Shown here in pieces: positions 25,401-35,394 of a DNA stretch of 64,000 bases. The DNA lies in contig NC_070575.1 in NCBI RefSeq assembly GCF_026914185.1, positions 930,001-994,000 of the forward strand, in the 5' to 3' direction. Positions within the stretch are counted from its first letter, which is position 1. Every line of letters begins with the position of its first letter. Below the pieces are notes generated by a model. It searched no databases. It was not told the origin of the DNA and worked only from the letters and a program-made list of their open reading frames with translations. Made by a program: the position numbers and the translations under genes. The stretch comes from Puccinia triticina (taxonomy: Eukaryota; Basidiomycota; Pucciniomycetes; Pucciniales; Pucciniaceae).

Positions 25401-26377
25401 GCGCCTGAGTCGAGCACAGCCGGTAGCTTGGTTGCAGATGAAGTTAAATTAACGGCTGTACTGCAGTAGTGAAAAGATGGAGCTGATCTTTCGTCTTCAT
25501 CGTCATCATCATCGTTATGAACAGCACTAGTTGATTGTTTGGGTGCTGAGGAAGTGGTTAAAGTCGCTTCAGCCGTAGGAACTTGTTTAAATCGACTCGG
25601 TAATTTTTCTTTGTGAACTGTCCAACAATTTTTCTCGAGATGATAGGCATCAGGATTATGCTTGCCTCCACTACATGTAATACGCTTTCTGAATTTTTGC
25701 TTTTTCGAAGATTTTTCGGCATTAGTGGACAAAACTTCAGCAGGTGTTGATTCAGATTTTCTCTTTTGCGAGTTTTGTTTTAACTGAGTGACTTCAAAGA
25801 TGGCTTGATCTCGAAGCTTAGCAAGCAGTTGAAAAGGATCAGCGGCGATTGTTGGATCGTTCAGAATGGTTTCCATGATAGAACGTTTAACTCGACTAAC
25901 TCGACTGATAATATTACAACAGCTGAAGAGAACATGAGTGACATTGATTCCGAGTGTTTTGAATTCAGTAAGACACTCGTGAACTTTATCGATGTATTGC
26001 ATCAATGTAGTGTTGTAGTAAATCGAATCCCAATCCTCCCATACACGGCACAAGGAAAATATTGATTGAGCGGCGTATTTGCTTTTAAGAAGCGTCCAAA
26101 CTTGATGGGGAGTAACGTCATCGCTGTTCGAAAAAGTAGCATTGAAGATGCTATTATCGATAGTGACTGAGAGATGTGATAAAGCACAAGCGTGCTTGAT
26201 TTTTGTCGTTTCGGTCAATGGAGGCGGTTGAAAAGTGGTACAGACTTCCCAAAGTTGTTGGGCATCGAGAAAGAATTTCAATTTATTTTTCCACAGAGTA
26301 TAGTTATCGCCTGTAAGAGTTGGAATATTGCTAAGGCCTTTATCGTCCATAGCATCTTTTTGATTAAATGCATCCAT
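22421..26377 (-). CDS. Copia polyprotein Gag-PR-INT-RT-RH
   Basis: One open frame of 1,318 codons. In order: a UBN2-type Gag region (residues 1-230); a Cys/His stretch CSGGKHNPDAYHLEKNC (about 230-250); protease LDSGASHHMF (about 325); GAG-pre-integrase with HNRFGHAS and CDSCMKGK; integrase core with HGDLVGP, ITDGGGEF and QNGIAEQAN (D, D and E all present); reverse transcriptase with LDIRSAFLTCPL and YAHVDDLVIVS (about 1030); RNase H with YVDADWGNC, SSAEAEYKAL and KHMDIRLHF. The order INT before RT defines Ty1/copia. The frame stops at a TGA (22421-22423) after KLAYI, but the same frame continues with SNLNPADFLTKPVG, the usual copia tail, so about 40 residues of the ancestral C-terminus lie beyond a nonsense codon. 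All catalytic motifs are intact upstream. Confidence 0.95.
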   Translation of the reverse strand: MDAFNQKDAMDDKGLSNIPTLTGDNYTLWKNKLKFFLDAQQLWEVCTTFQPPPLTETTKIKHACALSHLSVTIDNSIFNATFSNSDDVTPHQVWTLLKSKYAAQSIFSLCRVWEDWDSIYYNTTLMQYIDKVHECLTEFKTLGINVTHVLFSCCNIISRVSRVKRSIMETILNDPTIAADPFQLLAKLRDQAIFEVTQLKQNSQKRKSESTPAEVLSTNAEKSSKKQKFRKRITCSGGKHNPDAYHLEKNCWTVHKEKLPSRFKQVPTAEATLTTSSAPKQSTSAVHNDDDDDEDERSAPSFHYCSTAVNLTSSATKLPAVLDSGASHHMFNSLDFFLDVKPIHTFIITGDGQSREELVAVQKGTAMIKLDDNKIVTLKDALFVPNLSRNLISFTGLLDEDIHIKKRKNICEVFINDHEKLFSLDLSNSLFEIRGDISSVNQKSMMLISSAKIQPGFYKWHNRFGHASSDRLKAILPSDQNLIKEKSCDSCMKGKLTRKSFKSHFDPTSASLEVVHGDLVGPINPSTNGGAQYFLTLVNQYTGYIDITILKEKSDTPEAIEKFKLFFENQTGHRMKKLITDGGGEFCNSTLSELLQSYGVQHNVSPPYTPQQNGIAEQANCTILNMARCMLLQANLAPEWWAEGVKTAAAITNCLPSLSRSRTSPLELLFKKKPNIEFFRPFGCKVWALKPEVNHDRKFDALSWDGILIGYANDYSSYKVLRLDNRKVITTKHAYFDEDVFPSCAALHKSLDNLLISNDLPAFRQQTFLPFAEVNLPIEVEEITLQDSFEPNSLAQPGVDESKMISSNIDSSNIISYSRRAAKAMLARVKKILTPKNHGQAMRSEESNQWKEAKAKEYANMKHFNAWLERPQNSGDSPIPATWAFRKKLGPNNEVTEFKARICAQGFRQTFGMDFFAKYAPTGRPSSLRILLSFGVTNDMKIHELDIRSAFLTCPLEDQVTLLPPPGFDGPSNTVFDLNKAVYGLRQAPLVWYKRLSSFLVSIGFSISLSDPCVFWRKEKPGQPLTWIYAHVDDLVIVSKDPLIFKAEIENEFDIKYLGEAEFLLGMKLTRNGNSITINQQQYIERKLVEYNISNAHPASCPLNPRVQLDKASVEEQNAFKKLDISYRSLVGSLNYLSLLTRPDISYAVSALSQFLKQPGMPHYEAAIQVWRYVSGTQHLGLTYAKQKDSNFKAYVDADWGNCPITRRSVTGYVAMAGDHLISWKSSKQETVSLSSAEAEYKALSDLSREAAWIASLVEEINLSTEPIQFKIAVDNKAAIDLANSETSQNSFRTKHMDIRLHFVRELVQKQLIKLAYI

Positions 26378-26457
26378 CGCTAATATTTAGTCGATTTGAA
26401 TCTGCCTTCGAAGATTTCCAAATTGAGATCGTGGTTTAAGTCTTGAGACTGTAAATC

Positions 26458-27291
26458 TGAGAGAAATAGGAAAACTGAAGTATATTTCTTATAAGTATTT
26501 AAAATAAGAAATACAAGTTTTATGACCATAATAGTTTTTAGTATTAGATTTACCTGAAGGCAGATAGAAATCTGCTGGACTAATACTAGACTGTTGACCT
26601 GACAATAAGACTGAATCGTTCGGTTTTAGAATAACTAAAAGTTATTATTCTTTTAGAGAGAACAAACCATAAATCTTAAGTTAGTTTTGTTTGTCAAAGC
26701 TAGCTGTTGTTTTAGTTTGAAAGAAGGAGATTGGACTCTACTTTGATAGACGATAGTTGTTAGACTATGATTGAGTAGAGTTCTTCTTAGCTAGTCTTGC
26801 TTATACGCTTGTCGACAATTGGCAAGGTTATTCGGTTCGTAAGACTCGAAAGACTAAGGATGATATGTGAAGAAGAGTTTTAGCATAAACTTCTTCTTCG
26901 ATCTTGATTGAGAAAACGTCATTGTACTCACGAGTGATTCGTGACTACTTGACTGTTTTGCAATTGGCTGAGTTGTTCGTTTTCGGGTTTTGATCTGAAA
27001 GAAACGATAAGCAATTAGCTTATCGATCAATCGGAAAGGTTAAGAAAACAATCGTTTTTACTCACAATGAGCTGAGTGATCAAAGATCACTTGAGTACTG
27101 AGCAGTGGTGTTGATTGCGTCACTGATCGACACAAGAGTACAAGACTTCTTGTGAGTTGGCTTGGACAGGGTATCTGTCACAGGTTTAACAAAACAAAAT
27201 GAATATTCATTATGCTTTGGTTTTAGTGAGTGTACTCAAGGTACTACTCACCGGTTGTACTCCTCTTAAGAGGGTTAAGTGAATTCCAACA
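26458..27291 (-). repeat. 5' LTR of copia element
   Basis: 834 bp, the upstream LTR for the minus-strand polyprotein. It differs from the 3' LTR at 12 positions by eye, all transitions. The sequence next to its inner edge reads GATTTACAGTCTCAAG on the coding strand, where the primer-binding site should lie; I cannot name the tRNA. Confidence 0.95.
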
Positions 27292-28423
27292 CATAGCCTC
27301 CGCCAGGTACTTCTCAACCCGCTCAAGCATGGCATAGTACATTGGATACAACGGGTCCGTTTCTTCTGATTGATCCAGCTTCCCAGATAGCTGCTCCTTG
27401 AGTTCTAGATATTTGGGGATTACGTGCGCACCGGTGGGCTGATTCCCTTCCATTTGAGAGGTGAGTTTAACAAAAACCTGACAATGTTGGTATGGTCAGT
27501 AACAATCTGATTAATTAGAATATGTAGCCAAAAAAACCCACCTCCAGTTCCTGGTTTAACTTATCAATCCAAAACCAATCTCAAGGTGCAAAACAAACAT
27601 TGTTGAATACCCCGGTCTTGTCCTGCGCTTGATCTTCCTTGAGGAGTTTGTCAATTACATCTCGGGCTTCAATTGCTTTCCGGTGGCTTTCATATTTTAC
27701 ATTCCAGCGGATACCGTAGCCCGCAATCAATGGTGCAACTTTCACACCCAACTTGTTGGCCATGCAATTGAAACTTGCTCGCTGAGCAGCAGATCGGGTG
27801 ATTTGTTTAATCACAGTATCCAGCTTTGTCGTAAGGCCTTGAAGCTTGGAAGTATTTGCATATGTTTCTGCAACCGGTTCATTGTCTAGATCACTTTCGG
27901 AAGCTGGAGCCAGAGCTTGCGCCGCCGCAGTATCAGAGAGCTCATCATTGGCGTTACCATAGTCGCTCTGAGAATCACAATCATTGTTCACTGTACCCGG
28001 CATAGCCACTGGGTCTGAAGGAACCCCTGACGCGCCTACACGCTCCACTGTGTCCTTGTCTTCCTCAACAAGCCTCCCTAGAACGGGGAAGAATCCAAGA
28101 ACCAACTCCTTGGACTTTTCTGGGGGAAGTGTTTTCATTGATAAAGATGCCAGGCCAGCATTCACAATCAATGCTAGCTTGTGACAGAAGCAACCCACAT
28201 GCATAGTCATTGCATCCCATTTGTCTGTCTCTGGTGGCTCGTTGTTGTATATCAAACTATACATCTCGCTCGCCATTGTGTTGTTGTTCGAGCCAGAGTC
28301 AGTGGTCTGTGCCAACAGTTTTTGGAAGAGCTTCTTCTTATTGAGGAGGCTTGCAATTGGTTGTGCAAGTAAATGTCCATGATGCCTCCATGGAATCATT
28401 TTGAGAGTTAAATGCCGGACCGT

Positions 28424-29999
28424 TGTGGTGCTCCATTGGCGTGACAATGCCAAAAGCACATTGCAGAGGTATTGAGACAGCATAGATACAGCTATCATTC
28501 ATTATAAGAGGAGGAAGTTATATATAATACAAGCAGTGTATGTGTTGATGGGAGGAATGGATTCATTACAGATACAGACAGATGGATGAGGGATAGTGTT
28601 AGCACGGACAGAACGGCAGACTAGGATCATGTGGGATGGACGGCGTGATCAGGGATGGAATGGAGGACCATGACTAGGTAGGATGGCAGGGAGGTGGAAG
28701 GATGTTATCAATAGAAGAGGTGGAAGGTATTGGGAGCACATGTCTCAACCAGGAATGGAAGGGAGGATGGTGTGGTGTATCAAGTAAGGCAGTGTTATAA
28801 GGGTATATTACTTGTGTAAGGGTATATTATCTTTATAAGGGTGGTATATTACTTTATAAGGGTCTAGGATTCAGTATGATGGGATATGGATGTAAGTATT
28901 AATTAGGGAGGAGGAAGAAGGAAGGATGGAGCAAGGTGGGAGGAGAGGCTTTGACCCCCAATATTCTGGATGGAAGAAGGCAACAGCTGGACATGCAGGC
29001 ATATGGTAGGTTACGGAAGGTTGTTTGGGTCACCTAGCAACACATGATATCATGCAGTGCAGCATATGCAGGCAGATAAGGTGTTCAAGGAGCCTGCCTG
29101 CAGAATCAATTACATCATTCTTTGGCAGGCAGTGCAACACATGCATATATTTCTGTGCAACTGATATCCCCTCCTGCAGAATCCATTACCTAATTGTTTG
29201 GCAGGCAGTGCAACACATGCATATCTTGCTGTGCAACTGATATCCCCTGCAGAAAATAGCCCTCACAAGGAGTTCCCCTGGAGCTAAATTCCCTCACCCT
29301 TCAATATATAAGGAGGCCTCTTTCCCCCCCTCATCAGATCTTTTCCCCATCAGCCTACAGAGGTTTGGTCACAGTGGTTAGTTTAGTTACAGTGGTAGTT
29401 TAGTGGTATTTTAGTGGTAGTGGTAGTGGTAGTGGTAGTGTTAAGTTTGAGTCAGTAGTAGTAGTAGTAGTCAGGAGCTCTAGTAGTAATTAAAGTGCCT
29501 TATCAAGAGATTGTTAAGGAAGAGATTATTACCAACTTCATCAACAACAATTATAACAAGTAGTAGTAGTGTAGTAGCAACCAGGAGCTCTAGTATTGAT
29601 TAAAGTGCCTTATCAAGAGATTGCTTAAGGAAGAGATCATTACCAACCTTCTCATCAACAACCCAACATCAACAACAATTGTATTTTACATAATTGATCC
29701 CACTGGATTACATTATCCCTCCAGCATCAGAAGTTGTAACAGATCTGCAAGAATAGTGATTTGAGGAATCTAGGTCTGATAGAGATTACTATACAAAAGT
29801 AAGATCTATCTTGGAATCAGCCACATCTTTATAAATATTGATTACAAGACTCTTAGTTATTTGCATAGTACCATTAGAGGGGCAGGTCTTTCAAACCACC
29901 CGTAAGTTGTAATAGCCTTTCAACCTATTAGCAATTTATTTCCCCCTCAGAGGATATTTTCACCAAATAAACATTTAGTGTCCCACAAGAGTCCCTACA
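28424..29999 (+). mobile_element. Solo LTR A, 1,576 bp
   Basis: Ends TGTGGTGCTCC...GTCCCTACA (TG...CA). The flanking 4 bp direct repeat is CCGT on the plus strand (28420-28423 and 30000-30003). A TATATAAGGAGG box at about 29317, followed by a pyrimidine run and CATCAGATC, looks like an LTR promoter in plus orientation. No internal domain or second LTR is present, so recombination between LTRs is the simplest origin. It shares about 200 bp near one end with the unit at 34186-35390, and its first 11 bases with the gypsy LTR at 41719-42714. Trinucleotide and hexanucleotide repeats (GTGGTA, GTA) lie at about 29395-29475. Confidence 0.8.
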
Positions 30000-31192
30000 C
30001 CGTGTACTCCCAATCCGAATTGATGTAAGCCACCGCGGCACCAATGAATTCAAATTGGTTCCCCTGGGTTGTCCACACATCATGGACGAGGGTGAACTTT
30101 GTGTCAAGGTTCTTCAAAGCAAAATATTAGTATCAAAAAAAAATTAATTGATAGTCAAACAGAAGTGGTGTAAATTTAACTCATCAAACACATTCTTTTT
30201 GAGCATTGAGTAGAGTTTCTTGGACTCATTGGCAGACCACCTTTGCGCATAAAGAACAGCCTTAATGTTTGCATACTGAAAAGCTGCTTGAAGGTACGGA
30301 TCTTCAATTTATGTCCATGGCAGCGCCTGGCAAATCTGCCAAAGCATAATCAACTGGTTGAGGACCCGATTGAAAAACGTTGGCTTGACTTGAACAAAGC
30401 CGCTGATGACGGTTTGCTTAGGATCACCCCCGCCGTTAGCTTCGGCGATATTGCGTTTGGCTACTGTGGGTGGTAATTTTGCACCCGCTCCCTTTGCTTT
30501 CTCTTGGTTGACACAGCCAACACTCTTGTTTTCCGACTGAGTCAAACCGTTGCGATGGACCTTCAAGTTGGCATTGGATGTCTGGTGCGCGCGGACAAGA
30601 GTCTGACACCATTTGCATCCGTAGTTGATCTGAGTGTTTTCCTTGTCGCCTTTTTTCCAAAAGGGTTTGCCGTAGAATTTGAGGATATGATCAAACTCTT
30701 TTTCCTTTTTTTCTTAGCTTCCCAAGGCTGGATTTCAATAGATTCATCCAAATCCTGACTGTAGTCATAGTCTTCGCCATTTGTATTCGCCTAATCACAA
30801 CAATGAAAAAATTACAAAAACTTTCATGTTAATTGCCCACTCTTTTAACCAATTGAAATGGGATTTACATGCATAGCAGCCTTCTTGGTTGATTTTGTTG
30901 GCTTTATCTTCTTTTTTCTGACGGTTTTAGGGGTTGCTTCAGTTGCAGAAGAATCATCTTCAATGATCCTTTTTTTCTTGGGCTTGGCCTTAGCTTTGGA
31001 TGGGGCCGTTAACACCACAGTTTCTGAAGAAGGTTCCGCCGGCTGTTTGGCTGATTTGGTTAAACTGACGCGGGAGTCTGGCACCGTTGGAGCCATGTTT
31101 GGTTCTGCAACCACCAAGGATGCCCCTTTTGAACGGTGTGGTAAGCCAATCCTGATCTACCCAGAAAACCAGCAACCATCAATCACAAGGCT

Positions 31193-32669
31193 GTAACACC
31201 TCAAGACTAAATCCCATACCTCTGGCCCCCTTTTCAGCAAAGCCCAAGGCCCTCAACATCCCCACTCAATGGTCATACCCTGGATAATAGTTTTCCTATT
31301 CCCACACTCCCCCTCTCTTGGATAAACCCTCTCCCTAGTCTCAAACATCTACCTAGATCACATGTTACCCCCTTCTTCTAGTTTTTCCTTAGAACCATGT
31401 GCTCAAAGATGTATAAGCAACCTTGAAACCCTTCACCCTCCAAACCCAACATGATACACATTATACTAGACATAGCCCCAAACCTCACCTAGACTATTAC
31501 TTCCTGAAACACTGCCTGAAACTCCTAACTCCTCCTATCTTAGATCATAGAATATTCTACCCCTGTTATGTCTCACATATCCCTTCCTCCAACTAGGAAG
31601 ACTGCACAATAGTGTGAAGTCCAGCCTATTACTTAATTCGCTATGTAGCTATGAAACTTATCCGAGAGGATAGTTCGCCGTATGCTTAAGTAATAGATAA
31701 GATTTCAGAGTTAATAACCATGATTTGATTTGATAAAGTTATGATTGATATGCTTTCCGAGAACAAGCTCGGAAGATTGAGATGAGTAAAGTTATAATAG
31801 TAGTGACAAATAATATCGCGATGGGAAAGAAGAGAAAGGAAAGAATGGTAAACGGAAAAGAAGAAAAGTAACAACAAAGATCGAGAAACACCGATGACGT
31901 CACAAAAGATGAAATACGTCATTTAATGATGAACAACAATAACAATGAAAACCGGAGAGTCGGAATCCCGAAGTTCAATCGTCCTGCAGAACAACTTTAA
32001 TGAAATAGACATAATCATCAATGATTTAAACCATAAAAAGCCATAGAAACTAATCGGAGTCGTTACAGATAGCCCCCAGAAGATGGCATCATCCCCACCC
32101 ACTATTACACCATCATGTGACTCCTTGACCCACTACTCTGACCACATGGCTGTTTCATCCTATAGAAGTAGAATGTTCTATGCTTCCCTTCAGGTTATCC
32201 TTGTTTCCTCATGGCTCCTCTTTCTTGTGTATATAAACTGGGTTGTTTTCCTCTTCATTTGTTCCCCATCAGATCCTGTAAAAGTAATTCAGATCACTGG
32301 TCACCTATCATTAGCCTTGCTTATGCCAATAAATCAGATTGGAAAAGCTTGTTATCTGTGTACAAAATATTAGATTAGTAGAAAAGTAACCCTCAAGACA
32401 TATCTCAAGAATCCTCTATAGCCACACCTTTCCATAAGAGTCCACACTCTTATATATCTTTTTCTTGTTCCCAGAGAGGCAGCCCATTAAAGCACCAATT
32501 CCCTCTCAAGCTCTATTCATCCCAAGAGTAGTTCCACAACGGCGGAGTTGAGATTGGTCAGTCGCGTATCCGCTAGCATCCAGGTCTTGACCTTTATCTG
32601 ACTGAGTTCTGGGAGGCATTTTGGATGGGCTGAAGACAATATTGCTGGTAGCAAGGTGATAAAAAAACC
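31193..32669. other. Unresolved repeat-like sequence inside the hAT region
   Basis: Lies between the hAT transposase start and a small MITE. A TATATAAAC box at about 32230, followed by a pyrimidine run and CCATCAGATCC, resembles the promoter part of solo LTR A, and TGTAACACC at 31192 could be an LTR tip. I could not find matching ends or a flanking duplication. No protein-coding sequence is recognised. Confidence 0.35.
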
Positions 32670-32673
32670 AAGG

Positions 32674-32920
32674 CACTGCAAAAAAAACTGTGTCAACTGT
32701 GAGCAGTTGACATGTGGTAACTCTGAGGAAGCTTGTGGTGTTACACCAGCCTTACCCAAGGTTTGACTCAACCAAAGCTTCAATGCACAGTCACTGTGCA
32801 CCTTGCACAGTGACTGTGCCAACAAAGGCACTTGTGCATTCAGGTGGAGTTACAATGGTAGCTTGGCTTGAGTATCCTGCATGTCAACTGCAAGCAGTTG
32901 ACTAAGTTTTTTTTGCAGTG
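32674..32920. mobile_element. CMC/Chapaev-like MITE, 247 bp
   Basis: Inverted ends of about 40 bp start CACTGCAAAAAAAACT and contain a second small palindrome, GTCAACTG...CAGTTGAC. The 4 bp AAGG flanks it on both sides (32670-32673 and 32921-32924). CACTG tips with a 4 bp duplication are the pattern known for Chapaev-type elements. An inner inverted pair, GCACAGTCACTGTGC, sits at the centre. Confidence 0.8.
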
Positions 32921-33284
32921 AAGGGTGATTTGATTTAAAAATTAATGTTGATTCTGTCAGGCGAACTTCAAAACCAAGTCTGATGAGGGTGAAACTCAGA
33001 GACAGGGGTGCACGGGTGAAAAATTTACTCTCATGAAAGGGATCAAGTGTACATAGCTGAGAAGACCAATGTCACTACTCTGGATTTGGCAAAAAAGTAT
33101 CACAGCTTTTCATTCAGACGCTGCAATACCTGCCGGCAGCCTGCACCAAAAAGGTTTACTGTTGCAATGTTGAGTGTGAATCTGCACCAACTCAGTCGTA
33201 TGACTATGTACTTGTGCCCCAAACGTAGGGCAAGCCCCTGCCTGCACCATAACGCTCCCACAAAGTTGTAGTAGTACCAATTCA

Positions 33285-33565
33285 GTCGTACTGTTTCCGA
33301 CAGTACAACTGTGCAGTTGATGCTGCTCCCAAAATGTGGGGCACAAGCCCTTGCCTGCACCATGACGCCGCCGCAACGCTGTACCAATTCAGTCGTACTG
33401 TTGGATTTTGCAAAATCCAACAGTACAACTGTGCAGTTGATGCTGCTCTCAAAACGTGGGGCACAAGCCCTTGCCGCAACGCTGTACCAATTCAGTCGTA
33501 CTGTCGGATTTCGCAAAATCTGACAGTAAAACTGTGCAGTCGATTGCCTGCGCCACAACGCTCCC
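33285..33565. repeat. About 100 bp tandem repeat with a hairpin in each unit
   Basis: Three units, each with CAGTCGTACTGT and CCAACAGTACAACTG-type arms around TTGGATTTTGCAAAATCC, followed by GCAGTTGATGCTGCTC and GGGGCACAAGCCCTTGCC. The third unit has compensating changes in its arms (TCGGATTTCGCAAAATCTGA). A partial, more diverged unit precedes at about 33185-33285. Confidence 0.8.
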
Positions 33566-33854
33566 GCAGGGGGCAAAACACGCTGCCGCGCGTTATGGCG
33601 CGTTAATGGCGCTACGTTACCCAGAATTTAGAAAATGTCAAATAGAAATTCTTACGTTATGGAATGGCCGGGAATCATGTTGTTACTGATAACGGTAACG
33701 GTGGCCCGACATAACGGGCATAGTTATGAGATGAAATAACATCCAATAACGTATTGTATTGTGACTACCCAGTGTTGCTCGGATTACAATTGGAATAGGC
33801 TATTCCGATTGGCCATCCGCATGGGTGGGGATTAGAGGGTCCGAGCTGTCGGAG

Positions 33855-33905
33855 GTTATGTGTTTAGGTGCCTATATGTTATGTGTTTGGCACCTAAACA
33901 CATAA
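33855..33905. repeat. Short perfect hairpin
   Basis: TTATGTGTTTAGGTGCC and its inverse, GGCACCTAAACACATAA, are separated by about 17 bp. No neighbouring gene stop explains it as a terminator. It probably belongs to a repeat element. Confidence 0.7.
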
Positions 33906-34185
33906 AGTTCATGCTTACAAGAATGATGCATATTCAATTTGAGATTAGTCCCAGGATTAGTGGGGTCTACATTTAGACCCCATTAGCTCCAAACGGAGCT
34001 CTGGGTCAAGTTGATCCCCGGTTGATCCAACCCAATGCGGGTGTGGGGTCAAACTAAGTGCCCTAATCTGGGCTAACTTAGCGCCTGGTGCGGATAGGAC
34101 CCCGGAGAGCCCCTACCAAGCCGCCTCATGTAACACGTATCTGGGGGACATTTTTTTGCAAAATGCTCCTCATGTAAATCTCCGG

Positions 34186-35390
34186 TGTAGGACTCCAGGG
34201 ATGGATGGGTAATTGAAGTTCCTTTGAGGGGTAAATAAATTGTATGATAGGTTGAAAGGCTATTACAATCTACGGGTGGTTTGAAAAACCTGCCCCTCTA
34301 ATAGTACTATGCAAATAACCAAGAGTCTTGTAATCAATATTTAAGAAAATGTGGCAGATTCCAAGATAGCTCTTACTTTTATATCTCTATCAGACCTAAA
34401 TATCTAATTAAATGTGTTTTCAGACCGGTTATAACTAAGGATAACGTGTTTTGTTATGGTGAAGTTCCTCTACTGTTGTTGATGTTATAATTTGTACTAC
34501 TACTTCTACTACTTCTACTTCTACTACTTCTACTACTACTAATATGCTAATAAGGAGAATAGTTTGTTGGTTGGTTGGTTGTTGGTTGGTTGGTTGTTGG
34601 TTGGTTGGTTGTTGGTTGGTTGGTTGTTGGTTGGTTGGTTGTTGGTTGGTTGGTTGTTGGTTGGTTGGTTGGTTGTTGATTGTTGGTTGGTTGGTTGTTG
34701 ATTCTACTACTGCACTAACACTCTACTGACTGACTCTACGCTACTCAATGCTACTACTGCTAAACTACTACTACTAAACTACTACTGTGACCAAACCTCT
34801 GTAGGCTGATGGTGAAAAAGAGAAATTATGGGGGGGAGAAGAGCTTCTTTTATATTGAAGAGTGAGGGAGTTTAGCTCCAGGGGGATGTGTTTAAGGGAA
34901 TTTAGCTGCAGGGGATCTCAGTTTCACAGCATATGTACACCTGTACTGCACATCCACACAAACAATGAGGGAATTATGCTGCAGTGACACTATTTGTACA
35001 CCTTATCTGCCTGCATATATTGCACTGCCTGATGTCATGCGTTGCTATGTACCCAAGCCACCTTCCATATCCTTCAGAATGTGTTGCTATGTAACCAAGC
35101 CACCTTCCATGCACTCTGCACCCAACTAGAATACTCCTCCTTTCCAGGATTTGGGGGTCAAAGCCTCTCTCTGGTCCTCCTTCCTTCCTCCTCCCGCGTC
35201 CTCGTATCTATGTTGTGTATTCTTCTGTCCAATCCGCTGTGGCTACCAAAGGGTGTATGTGTGTAAATGTTGTAACTGTTGTGTAAGATTATCTCCTCCT
35301 CTTGTAATGGGTTCCACCTGCATGTAACTGTACTATCATAATACCTTTTCATATTTCCTTTTGGCATTGCAACAGGCACAGCACACCACA
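34186..35390 (-). mobile_element. Solo LTR B, 1,205 bp
   Basis: Ends TGTAGGACTCC...GCACACCACA, with the 4 bp direct repeat CCGG on each side (34182-34185 and 35391-35394). Its start and about 200 bp after it match solo LTR A in the opposite orientation (TTGAAAGGCTATTACAA, GACCTGCCCC-like). It carries a GGTTGGTTGGTTGTT microsatellite at about 34565-34700 and CTA-type trinucleotides. The same TG...CA ends and 4 bp duplications in A and B indicate one LTR family. Confidence 0.8.
34565..34705. repeat. (GGTT)n-type microsatellite
   Basis: Units of TTGGTTGGTTGGTTG alternate in an 11-15 bp higher-order pattern. It lies inside solo LTR B and its translation is meaningless Trp/Leu/Val. Confidence 0.9.
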
Positions 35391-35394
35391 CCGG

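Larger units (their letters stand above)
21455..27291 (-). mobile_element. Complete Ty1/copia LTR retrotransposon
   Basis: 5,837 bp, flanked by the perfect 5 bp duplication CATAG (21450-21454 and 27292-27296). The two LTRs are each 834 bp with TG...CA ends. The polyprotein lies on the minus strand, so the right LTR is the 5' LTR. The target is an exon of the hAT transposase, so this insertion is younger than the hAT copy. LTR divergence is 12 substitutions by eye (about 1.4 percent). Confidence 0.97.
20820..31096 (-). pseudogene. hAT transposase, split and frameshifted
   Basis: Pieces in order on the minus strand. The ATG at 31096 opens a Lys-rich N-terminus (exon ends near 30866). At about 30560-30660 there is a BED-type zinc finger with CKWCQTLVRAHQTSNANLKVH. 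At 30003-30120 FTLVHDVWTTQGNQFEFIG, and at 28100-28420 QTTDSGSNN and CFCHKLALIVNAGL, are hAT catalytic-domain blocks. At 20820-21449 the C-terminal dimerisation domain has WWRDHCTAYPTLSWMARAYL and AVKRLFSAASD. Damage: the 28424-29999 insertion, the 21455-27291 copia insertion, a frame slip in an A-rich run near 30700, and an in-frame TAA near 30310 before IEDPYLQAAF. The insertions fall inside coding sequence; removing them rejoins ...EYT to VRHLTLK and ...YLAEAM to ECETLVLAT. Confidence 0.85.
20607..33777 (-). mobile_element. hAT transposon with nested insertions (outer limits)
   Basis: Candidate outer ends are CAGCACTGGGTAG at 20607 and, inverted, CAACACTGGGTAG ending at 33777. The flanks are CTTGGAT (20600-20606) and CTCGGAT (33778-33784), a 7 bp direct repeat with one transition. 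Subterminal TAACGG/CCGTTA motifs occur at both ends (20620-20720 and 33600-33750). Inside, on the minus strand, lie the pieces of a hAT transposase, interrupted by a copia element, a solo LTR and a small MITE. hAT elements normally make 8 bp duplications, so the exact borders are tentative. Confidence 0.55.

Noticed and set aside
31193..32520. Full LTR element between hAT start and MITE
   Set aside because: LTR-like promoter motifs are present but I could not find matching ends or a duplication, so it is not called.
34544..34729. Frame encoding repeated VGCWLVGCWL
   Set aside because: Translation of a GGTT microsatellite inside solo LTR B.
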